Shown: positions 1 through 6,009 of the stretch, one piece after another
Numbering within the stretch: position 1 is the first letter of the stretch
Layout: each line of letters starts with the position of its first letter
Assembly (NCBI GenBank): GCA_031263625.1
Contig: JAISFK010000002.1
Location: 1 to 9,635 of the forward strand
Direction: 5' to 3'
Source: Clostridiales bacterium
GTDB taxonomy: Bacteria; Bacillota; Clostridia; WRLR01
Length of the DNA stretch: 9,635 bases
Position numbers and translations under genes: made by a program
The notes under the pieces: model-generated
Told to the model about the DNA's origin: nothing
Seen by the model: only the letters and a program-made list of their open reading frames with translations
Databases searched by the model: none

Positions 1-2174
1 TCGCCGGGATTGAGCTGGACCGCTCGGGCGCCGCTGTCGATAAGGTAGCCGTCCGGCGCGGCAAGCTCCTGGACCTGGTACGCGCCGGGCTCCAGCGCCG
101 CCAGATCGATCTCGCCGTTTATGTCGGTCAAAAATTCATTGGCGTATGCGCCGCCCGCGCTGGAGATCAGGAACCGCGCGTTCGGCAGCGGCCTGAGCGT
201 TTCGGAATCGACCTTCAGGAGTTTCATTCCGGGCTTTTGCAGATTGAAGAAATACAGCTCGGAGATGTAGCCCTGGCCGTCCCTGATCTCGATCCATTGC
301 GCCGTGGAATCCAGCGCGTATGGGGGAACCGTGGCGATTTCGCGCGCCGTGTACGTGCCCGCGGGCAGGCCGCGAAGCTCGATCTCGCCCCATGCGTCGG
401 TTCTGTAAGTTCCGTATAGCTCGCCGTCGCGCCAGATCTCAAAGGCCACGCCCTCGATGGGCGCCATGGCCTGGCGGTCAAACTTGACGATCCGAAGCCC
501 GGCTTTTGCCTTGTTCGTGAGGGCGTAGGACGTTTCGCCTTCCGACAGCGGCGTGACATTTACAGTGCGGGCCGGGCTGTCGAGCGCGTAGCCGTCCGGC
601 GCGGCAATCTCCGTGATTTCATAGCCGCCTACGGGCAGCCTGTCGAACACGGCGAAGCCGGAACTGTCTGTAACGCCCTCCCGCGCGGCGCCGGTGGCGA
701 TGTTCCTGATCCGCACCGCCGCGCCGGCGAGGGGCCGCCCGTTCGCCGCGTCGCGCTTGGCCACGCGGAGCAGGCCGTAGGGGATGTCGGCGAACGTGGC
801 CTCGGCGATCTCGCCGTAGCGGGCGGCGACGCTCTGCGTCCTCGCCTGCGGGAGAAGGTGGTAGCGCGGGGGGGCTGTCTCTGTGACGGTGTAGTTGCCA
901 GTCACGGACAGCGGCATGTCTATAACGCCGCTGTCGCCCGTCGCGGACGAGCCGATCAGCCTGCCGTCAGGGTCGCGGATCTCAAACACGGCCCCGGCGA
1001 GGGGCATGTTCGTGCCGGCCTGCACCTTGCGTATGCGGAGGCCCGTGCCGCGGCCGCCAGTGCCAGTGTCGGTGCCAGTGTCGGTGCCGGTGCCAGTGCC
1101 AGTGTCGGTTTCCCATAATATCTGGGACACGAACGAGGCCGACAGCTCGACCTTGGGGTCGCGCTCCACAAGATAGCGCTGGTACTTGTCCCTGTTGATC
1201 TTCGCGTAGGCGACGTAGATCTCGCTGTTGGACATGAGCGCCGACGCGTTGAGCGTCGGCGGGCTGAATGTCTCGGGGTCAAGCCCCGCGGCGGGGAATT
1301 TGACGGTCGCCGTGCCGTAGCGCCCGTCCCTGCCGTCCTGCATGGCCATCGCGACGCCCATGGAGGATGTTATGTCCTCGCCGTTCGCGCCCAGGACGGC
1401 CGTGCCCGCCGGGGGCGCGGAATCCCACGAGAGCCGGACGTCGCCGCTCGCGCCGGGATCCGTGCCGATCCAGCCGCTCGCGTAGACCTCGATCTCCTGG
1501 ACGTAGTATTCGCCGCCCGCGTCGAGCCTCGCCGCGCTGTCCGGCTTCCCGCTCATCGAGAGGCCGGGCTCGTAGCTGGGGATCTTCATGCCGCTGTTGA
1601 AGATGCTGACCGCCGCCTCGCGGACGCGGCTGGCGGCCGGGTCGTCGCTCGCGTAGCCGGGGTTGATTGTCAGGGCTGCCGGATCGTTGCCGCGGATGTA
1701 CATCCACAGAGCGAGCTTGGTCGCGTAGTAGCCTTCCTCGCGGGACTGGAGGCCGAGGCTCGAGTACATGTTCTGCGGGTAGCCGGAGTTCAGGATCGCG
1801 CGGTACTTGGGGTCGCCGGCCCTCTCGCCGCGAATGTACGTCGCGGTGTCGCTCCCGTCCGCGTTCGGGCCGAGCGCCGACACGATCTCGTAGGCGCCGC
1901 CCTTGGTCGGGTCTATGCAGTAGACCGGGTGCTCGTCAACCGTGCCCGTGCGCTCGTTTTTGAACATGAAGTACGAGTAGCGCAGCCCGATTGTGCCGAG
2001 GCCCGGCAGGGCGAGCCAGTCCAGCTTGTAGCGGTCGAACCCCACCTTCAGCTCGGACAGCGCGCCGTCGAGCGTGTCGCCCTCGCCCCAGTCGGCGGCA
2101 AAAGCCGCGAAGGGGAGCGCGCAGGCGAGCATGGCCGCCGCGAGCAGCGCGGCGATGGTTTTTCTGAAATTCAA
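1..2174 (-). CDS. Thioester-domain / Cna-B (SpaA-like) surface adhesin, C-terminus beyond window
   Basis: A large secreted adhesin, open through the left edge (724 codons seen). I chose the TTG start at 2174 because AAGGAGG lies 8 nt upstream and it opens a good signal peptide (MNFRKTIAALLAAAML..., cleavage near A26-A27). Residues about 28-200 resemble the TQXA thioester domain of Gram-positive adhesins, with the YCIDP cysteine at C86 and an ATKLALW motif at K153, where families of this kind carry TQ. A second beta-rich region runs to about 355, followed by a Thr/Gly/Asp linker. Four Cna-B (SpaA-type) repeats begin near residues 378, 467, 559 and 649; each has the N-terminal Lys, and the EXXAP-like Glu is clear in most. 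Such repeats form isopeptide-stiffened stalks. The C-terminal anchor lies outside the window. As the product of an ICE gene next to a sortase it probably promotes cell contact (inference). Confidence 0.9.
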   Translation of the reverse strand, partial: MNFRKTIAALLAAAMLACALPFAAFAADWGEGDTLDGALSELKVGFDRYKLDWLALPGLGTIGLRYSYFMFKNERTGTVDEHPVYCIDPTKGGAYEIVSALGPNADGSDTATYIRGERAGDPKYRAILNSGYPQNMYSSLGLQSREEGYYATKLALWMYIRGNDPAALTINPGYASDDPAASRVREAAVSIFNSGMKIPSYEPGLSMSGKPDSAARLDAGGEYYVQEIEVYASGWIGTDPGASGDVRLSWDSAPPAGTAVLGANGEDITSSMGVAMAMQDGRDGRYGTATVKFPAAGLDPETFSPPTLNASALMSNSEIYVAYAKINRDKYQRYLVERDPKVELSASFVSQILWETDTGTGTGTDTGTDTGTGGRGTGLRIRKVQAGTNMPLAGAVFEIRDPDGRLIGSSATGDSGVIDMPLSVTGNYTVTETAPPRYHLLPQARTQSVAARYGEIAEATFADIPYGLLRVAKRDAANGRPLAGAAVRIRNIATGAAREGVTDSSGFAVFDRLPVGGYEITEIAAPDGYALDSPARTVNVTPLSEGETSYALTNKAKAGLRIVKFDRQAMAPIEGVAFEIWRDGELYGTYRTDAWGEIELRGLPAGTYTAREIATVPPYALDSTAQWIEIRDGQGYISELYFFNLQKPGMKLLKVDSETLRPLPNARFLISSAGGAYANEFLTDINGEIDLAALEPGAYQVQELAAPDGYLIDSGARAVQLNPG
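1056..1109 (-). repeat. Nine-copy in-frame hexamer repeat (Thr-Gly/Thr-Asp linker)
   Basis: Nine consecutive 6-bp units of the form gYc(a/g)gt (gccagt, gtcggt, gccggt on the plus strand). On the coding strand they give alternating Thr-Gly and Thr-Asp dipeptides that link the N-terminal thioester half of the adhesin to its Cna-B stalk. Copy-number change would stay in frame. Confidence 0.9.
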
Positions 2175-2182
2175 TGCCGTAT

Positions 2183-2189
2183 CCTCCTT
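2183..2189 (-). promoter_or_regulatory. Ribosome binding site fixing the TTG start of the adhesin
   Basis: AAGGAGG on the minus strand ends 8 nt before the TTG at 2174. No ATG or GTG in this frame is better placed, and the codons that follow encode a signal peptide, so this site decides the start. Confidence 0.85.
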
Positions 2190-2219
2190 GTTGTTTGCGC
2201 GTTTTGTCGCAAAATAATT

Positions 2220-2242
2220 GGGCGGCCCGCATTGGGCCGCCC
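2220..2242 (-). terminator. Perfect 9-bp GC hairpin, possible terminator or attenuator
   Basis: GGGCGGCCC and GGGCCGCCC form a perfect 9-bp stem around a 5-nt loop, in the 171-bp gap between the sortase stop (2346) and the adhesin start (2174). On the minus strand it is followed by AATTATTTT, a weak U-tract. On the plus strand it is followed by ATGGCTTTTT. It could separate the adhesin from the upstream operon or act as an attenuator. No convincing promoter was seen between it and the adhesin start. Confidence 0.5.
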
Positions 2243-2345
2243 ATGGCTTTTTGCTCTGTTCCGCTGAAAGCCTCCGCGGGATTTTTTGCCTGCGGCGCGG
2301 CATTGCCGGCCATGATCATCGCCGCGCCGGAGCATGCGGCCCAAA

Positions 2346-3161
2346 TCATGCCTGGCCGGGCTGCGGCGCCTCCGCGGCGGCCACATAGTAGCGGTTTGCG
2401 GGAACGTTCGCCACGCAGGTGATCAGGCTCAGGGTGTTCTCGCCCGACCAGGAGAGCGGCAGATTGTCGTATTCGTCGATCTGCGTCTTGGAATAAACGA
2501 CGTAGGCGCGCGAGCCGTATTTGGTCGTGTATGTGAGCCTGTCGCCGCTCTGCAAGTCCTTGACGAATGAAAAATACGCCGAGCCGCCCCGGTTGTGGCC
2601 GGCGAGGGCGACGTTGCCGTCCCAGGCGGATGTCGCCGGGAAGTGCCCCGCGCCGATTTTCAGGTTCGCGAGGCCCACCCCCTCGTACACCCTGACTGTC
2701 CTGCCGGTCTTTTCGACCCGGAGCGTCCCGATTGAGCCGTCGCCATAGTACAGCGGCTCCGTGACGGGCGCCGCCGCCTGCGCGGCTGCCGGCGCGGCCG
2801 CCTGCGCGATCTCGAGCTGGGCGCCGCCCGGCGCATGGCCCTCGTTTCCGATGGGCGGCAGGGCCTGCCCCGCTGGGGCGAAGCCGCTCTCCGGGAGGTT
2901 GCTGTGGTACGGGCTGGACGGATCGGTGGGGATGTCGCCGGAGAACGCGCCGTAGGGCGGCGGCAGCAGGGCCGCGTCCTTGTTGCGGCGCGCGTTCGAC
3001 AGGGCGGGATCCGGCCCTGCCGGCGCTTCGGCGCTTGTCGCGGCGCCGAAGCAGCCCAAAGACTCGCCGCCGCTCGAAAAGCTGTAGTCAGCCGCGAGGG
3101 CGGGGGCTGCCGCCGTCGCCAGAATCAGCAGGGGAAGAAGCATGGTGATCGTTTTTCTCAT
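2346..3161 (-). CDS. Sortase (transpeptidase) of the ICE conjugation module
   Basis: A 271-residue sortase, expected to cleave a sorting signal and attach a surface protein to cell wall or to another protein. The catalytic triad is visible: H189 in AGHNRG, C249 in LITC, and R257 eight residues after the cysteine. The segment before the histidine (GHFPATSAWDGNVAL) is typical of sortases found in clostridial conjugative elements. The N-terminus is hydrophobic and ends in an ALA site near residue 23, so it may be a cleaved signal peptide rather than an anchor. Residues about 24-125 are a Pro/Ala/Gly-rich spacer. The start at 3161 follows AAGGAGGG and lies inside the coding tail of the upstream gene. 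The neighbouring Cna-B adhesin is the obvious candidate substrate (inference). I do not assign a sortase class. Confidence 0.9.
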   Translation of the reverse strand: MRKTITMLLPLLILATAAAPALAADYSFSSGGESLGCFGAATSAEAPAGPDPALSNARRNKDAALLPPPYGAFSGDIPTDPSSPYHSNLPESGFAPAGQALPPIGNEGHAPGGAQLEIAQAAAPAAAQAAAPVTEPLYYGDGSIGTLRVEKTGRTVRVYEGVGLANLKIGAGHFPATSAWDGNVALAGHNRGGSAYFSFVKDLQSGDRLTYTTKYGSRAYVVYSKTQIDEYDNLPLSWSGENTLSLITCVANVPANRYYVAAAEAPQPGQA

Positions 3162-4509
3162 GGCGCTTGGCCCTCCTTTTTGCTAAGAATAATGCGGCGA
3201 GCGCGACCGCCGCCGCGAGGAAAGCGGCCGCTATCGGCGCGCAGGCGCCCGCCGCCGCGAAGCCGGGCGCGCCGGATTCGGCTGGCGCGCTTGGCTCGGC
3301 GGCCGGCTGCGGGTTTTCCGCCAGGGCCGCCTCCTGCCCGGACGCCGGGGGCGCGGCGGTGGCTGCGGGCGGCGCGCCTGCCGCCGCGACCGCTGGATCG
3401 GCCTGCGGGGCCGGCGTGGGCGCTGCCGCTGCCGGCTCCGGGGAAGCCCCCGGCGCCGTCCCGGCCGCCGCTGTCCCGCCCGCCGCCTCCTGGCCGCAAC
3501 CGGCGCGGGGATTCTCGCCGGAAGCGCCGGGAAGCGCGGGCGCCGCCGCCGTTTCGGGCGGCTCCGGCATTTCCTCGCCGATGAACTGCGCGGCGTACAC
3601 GGTCTTGCCCTGCGAGAGCCTCGCGAGCGTCCCCCTGTAAACGGCGCTCGTGGAGTAGCCCGTCGCTTTCGTGCTTTTCCCTGTCGCGGTGTAGGTGGCG
3701 ACGGCGGTGTAGTGTTCCGGGATCTGCTCGCCGTCCACCGCGACGGCGCCGCCCGCTTTCCACTCCACGCCCGCCAGGGCGAAAGTCTTTCCCCTGTCCT
3801 CCACGGTCTTGGGCACGAGGCTCGCGTCGCTCGCGGACAGGCGCGGGTATTCGCGCGTCACGCTCATGGCATAGCTCGACGTTTTCGTGCCGGCCGTCTC
3901 CACCGCGATGCTCGCCACGTCGAGCGCCAATATCCCCGCAAAGCCGTCCTCGGCCGCGTATTCCATGGTCTGCGGCAGCTGCGGCAGGATCTTTTCGAGA
4001 TCCTTCGTGTCGGTGCTGATCGTGGCCGTTTCGGCGTGCTCGCGCGTTTCGGCGCTCGCCGTCTCGCGGCGGGTGATGTCGGCCAGCGCGTAGCGCCAGC
4101 CGTCGCGCTCGAACGGGCCGCGCGGGATGGCGCCCGGGCTCTCGCCGGCGCCAAGCTCGTATGTCTTGGTTATCTGCCGGCCGCCGTTTTCCCGCGTTTC
4201 CGCCACGTCTGACGGGTAAGCCTCGGCGGCGGGCGCCTCCTGCGGCGCCCGCGTTTCGGGCGCTTCCGGCTCGCCCGGCGCTTCCGGCGTCTCGGGCGCT
4301 TCCTGGGCGCCCGGCGCTTTCCGCCCGCCCGCCTCTTGCTTTTCGGCTGGGGGCGCGGGTTCTGCGGGATCGGGGATGACGAGCGTTATCGTCACGCCCG
4401 ACGGCTCCCGCGCCGCGCCGCCGCCGGCCTCGCCGGACGGGGCGGCAAAGCCGCAGAATGGCTGGCAGAGCGCGCAAATCGCGCAAATCATGGCAAGTAG
4501 TCGTTTCAT
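3088..4509 (-). CDS. Membrane-anchored ICE surface protein of unknown function (473 aa)
   Basis: I place the start at ATG 4509, not at the longer open frame from 4617. ATG 4509 follows AAGGAGGG by 9 nt, overlaps the upstream stop as ATGA, and opens a signal peptide (MKRLLAMICAICALC..., four cysteines, cleavage near A22-A23). Next come a Pro/Glu/Ala-rich spacer (about 24-110), a conserved-looking beta-rich region (113-314), an Ala/Pro/Gly-rich spacer (315-420), one transmembrane helix (about 423-443) and a basic tail (444-473). Most of the protein should lie outside the membrane. The 113-314 region looks like two related halves about 102 residues apart. It resembles, from memory, uncharacterised proteins of clostridial ICEs; I know no function. 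The last 74 nt overlap the sortase gene. Its place between DUF4366 and sortase suggests a role in the mating surface. Confidence 0.85.
   Translation of the reverse strand: MKRLLAMICAICALCQPFCGFAAPSGEAGGGAAREPSGVTITLVIPDPAEPAPPAEKQEAGGRKAPGAQEAPETPEAPGEPEAPETRAPQEAPAAEAYPSDVAETRENGGRQITKTYELGAGESPGAIPRGPFERDGWRYALADITRRETASAETREHAETATISTDTKDLEKILPQLPQTMEYAAEDGFAGILALDVASIAVETAGTKTSSYAMSVTREYPRLSASDASLVPKTVEDRGKTFALAGVEWKAGGAVAVDGEQIPEHYTAVATYTATGKSTKATGYSTSAVYRGTLARLSQGKTVYAAQFIGEEMPEPPETAAAPALPGASGENPRAGCGQEAAGGTAAAGTAPGASPEPAAAAPTPAPQADPAVAAAGAPPAATAAPPASGQEAALAENPQPAAEPSAPAESGAPGFAAAGACAPIAAAFLAAAVALAALFLAKRRAKRHEKNDHHASSPADSGDGGSPRPRG
3171..3178 (-). promoter_or_regulatory. Sortase ribosome binding site embedded in the upstream reading frame
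   Basis: AAGGAGGG lies 9 nt before the sortase ATG at 3161. The same bases are the Lys-Arg-Arg codons just after the transmembrane segment of the 473-residue protein, so sortase initiation happens inside a translated region. Confidence 0.75.
4239..4366 (-). repeat. Pro/Glu/Ala-rich low-complexity spacer in the 473-aa protein
   Basis: Reiterated codons give runs such as EAPETPEAP, a rigid extended spacer directly after the signal peptide. Similar low-complexity spacers occur in the DUF4366 protein and in the N-terminal half of the CD1108 protein. Confidence 0.7.
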
Positions 4510-5660
4510 TCGCCGTAGCCCTCCTTTTCGCCGCCGTCCGCGCCCGGCCCATCGTCCTCGCCGTAGCCCTCGGCGCCCTCCGCTTCCTCCTCGCCCTCGC
4601 TCTCGTCCTCGCCGCATGCGCCGGGCCTCTTTGGGCGCACGATTTTGAAATAATAGCCCGCGCCTCCGGCTGCGATGAGCGCGGCGGCGGCGAGCGCGAT
4701 GGCGCCCGCGCCGCCGCCCTTTGCGGGCGCGCTTGCCGGCTCCGGCTCCGGCTCGGGAGCGGGCTCGGAAGCCGGCTCTGGCGCCGGTTCGGGCGTCGGG
4801 GCGGGGGTTTCCGCGGCGGCCGCGGAGGGCGCGGCGGCGCCGCCCGCGCCCTCCGCGCTCGCGGGCTCGCCGCCGCCTGGCTTGGCGAGCGAAGCGAGAT
4901 CGCCCTCGGTGACGGCGTTCAGCAGGTACACGTTGTCCTCGCCGCGCTGGCGGTCAACAATGAGGTAGAATATGTTGCCGTCCGCGGTTTCAACCGTGAA
5001 AAATTCCTTGCCGTCGCCCTCCGCGGCGTTGTCCAGGACTTCCCCCTGCCCGCCGGGCGTGAACGGGTGCGCGCCGCCCGGCTCGCCCGGCTCGCCCGGC
5101 TCTTGGCTTTCGGCCGGCTCGCCGCCTTCCGGCGCGGCGCCCTCGCCGCCGCCGGCTCCCGCCGCTTCCGGCGGCGCGTAGTACGGGTTCCTGAACTGGA
5201 CGGCGTTCGACTTGTTCCCGCGGCTGTCCGCCGCCTGCACGGTGACGCTCTCGTCCCCGGCTTTGGCGTAGTCGCCCAGGTTCAGCTCGAACGTCTGGCT
5301 CCCGCCGCCCGCCGCGCCCGCGACGGCGACGTGGAGCGTGCCGCCGTCCAGCCACACCTCGCCGACGGCCAGCGCTGTTTCTTCCGGCGCCTGGCCGCCG
5401 CCCGCGGCCGGCGCTCCGCTTTCTTCCGGCTCCGCGCCGCTCTCCGTTGCCGGCAGTTCGCCGCCTGCCTGCCGCGGCGGGATCTTCTCCGCCAGCTGCG
5501 CGCTGGCGGCCTGCGGCCCGGTGCCGCTCCCGGCTTCCGGCTCCGCGCCGGCTCCCGCCGCCGCGCCTGCCGCAGCGCCCGCCGGCGCGAGCGCGCAGGC
5601 CGCCAGCGCCAGCGCCAGTGCCATGAGCCTGGCCGCTTTAGTCTTCGTCGCCGCCCGCAT
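4506..5660 (-). CDS. DUF4366 (CD1107-family) mobile-element surface protein
   Basis: A 384-residue envelope protein of the CD1107/DUF4366 family, which accompanies VirB4 and CD1108 genes in Tn1549/CTn4-like elements; its biochemical role is unknown. An N-terminal signal sequence contains LAAC at 19-22, which would fit a lipobox. A small beta-rich region spans about 98-161. The DUF4366 signature spans 200-260 (FTPGGQGEVLDN, KEFFTVET, NIFYLIVDRQRG, DNVYLLNAVTE). A Pro-Glu stalk follows, then a transmembrane helix (about 315-338), KIVRPKRP on the inner side and an acidic 45-residue tail. GGAGG lies 9 nt before ATG 5660. The start overlaps the DUF4315 gene by 23 nt and the stop overlaps the next ATG as ATGA, so translation is probably coupled. 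Confidence 0.9.
   Translation of the reverse strand: MRAATKTKAARLMALALALAACALAPAGAAAGAAAGAGAEPEAGSGTGPQAASAQLAEKIPPRQAGGELPATESGAEPEESGAPAAGGGQAPEETALAVGEVWLDGGTLHVAVAGAAGGGSQTFELNLGDYAKAGDESVTVQAADSRGNKSNAVQFRNPYYAPPEAAGAGGGEGAAPEGGEPAESQEPGEPGEPGGAHPFTPGGQGEVLDNAAEGDGKEFFTVETADGNIFYLIVDRQRGEDNVYLLNAVTEGDLASLAKPGGGEPASAEGAGGAAAPSAAAAETPAPTPEPAPEPASEPAPEPEPEPASAPAKGGGAGAIALAAAALIAAGGAGYYFKIVRPKRPGACGEDESEGEEEAEGAEGYGEDDGPGADGGEKEGYGE
4733..4806 (-). repeat. Pro-Glu/Pro-Ala stalk repeat in the DUF4366 protein
   Basis: Imperfect 6-bp units (ggctcc, ggctcg on the plus strand) encode alternating Pro-Glu, Pro-Ala and Pro-Thr pairs. They join the DUF4366 domain to the C-terminal membrane helix and are likely an extended wall-spanning stalk. 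A second short repeat, gctcgcccg at 5081-5098, gives GEP units earlier in the protein. Confidence 0.75.
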
Positions 5661-5916
5661 TGCGCGCCACCTCCGTCCTTGCCGTATTTTGCGCCGGAGC
5701 TTCGGCTTCGGGCGGCCGCGCGCGGCGCAGGGCGCCCATCAGCGATGAGAGCTCCGCGTCGCTGATCCTCTCCTCCCGCACGATGGCGACAATCTGCTCG
5801 TTTTCGAGCCGGGTCTTCGCGCGCTCCTGCTCGCGCAGCCTCGCCGCGAGCTCCGCGATTTTCGCCTTTGTCTTTTCGATCTCGGCCGCCGCCTTTTCAA
5901 TTTTGGGATTGTGCAT
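5638..5916 (-). CDS. DUF4315 family small coiled-coil protein
   Basis: A 92-residue charged protein without signal peptide or membrane segment, hence cytoplasmic. Residues 1-50 (HNPKIEKAAAEIEKTKAKI..., LREQERAKTRLENEQIV) form a heptad-rich helix. The NEQIVAIVR core followed by a short second helix (SDAELSSLMGAL) matches DUF4315, a family of unknown function that in clostridial ICEs almost always sits between the CD1108 and DUF4366 genes, as here. The ATG at 5916 is preceded by AAAGGAGGA. The Ala/Pro-rich C-terminus overlaps the start of the DUF4366 gene by 23 nt. The upstream gap is AT-rich and repeat-containing, so this gene could head a sub-operon. Confidence 0.88.
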   Translation of the reverse strand: MHNPKIEKAAAEIEKTKAKIAELAARLREQERAKTRLENEQIVAIVREERISDAELSSLMGALRRARPPEAEAPAQNTARTEVARNAGGDED

Positions 5917-6009
5917 GTTTTCCTCCTTTTTCCAGTTGGATGAAATTTTCAGTTGCCGGTTGCATGAAAAACCCTTGTCAAAATCTACAAAACCCCTTGA
6001 AAAAAAATT
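5917..6009 (-). promoter_or_regulatory. AT-rich intergenic island with direct repeats upstream of DUF4315
   Basis: This is the most AT-rich stretch of an otherwise very GC-rich window. It has two near-identical 11-mers (gttggatgaaa at 5935-5945, gttgcatgaaa at 5959-5969), a second repeated pair built on aaaCCCTTG/CCCCTTG (5967-5982 and 5989-6003), and a TTGACA on the minus strand at 5981-5976. I see no good -10 box 16-18 nt downstream of that TTGACA, so a promoter is only possible. It also holds the DUF4315 ribosome binding site. Confidence 0.4.

Noticed and set aside
1936..2349. Minus-strand open frame starting with ATG 2349, overlapping the sortase stop as ATGA
   Set aside because: It has no Shine-Dalgarno, crosses the hairpin, and runs out of frame through the adhesin signal peptide, becoming Arg-rich. 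A very short coupled peptide cannot be excluded, but nothing supports one.
3158..4552. Alternative minus-strand frame of 464 codons over the 473-residue gene
   Set aside because: Its translation is an Arg/Gly-rich shadow with no signal peptide or conserved segments. Only its last codons matter, as the possible alternative C-terminus reported in the findings.
4510..4617. Upstream extension of the 473-residue protein to a start at 4617
   Set aside because: The extra 36 residues are an Arg/Gly-rich shadow of the DUF4366 tail and would bury the clear signal peptide that begins at ATG 4509 with its own ribosome binding site.
5953..5981. Sigma-70 promoter from the TTGACA at 5981-5976
   Set aside because: The hexamer 17 nt downstream is CGGCAA, and no TATAAT-like sequence occurs at 16-19 nt, so a firm promoter call is not justified.
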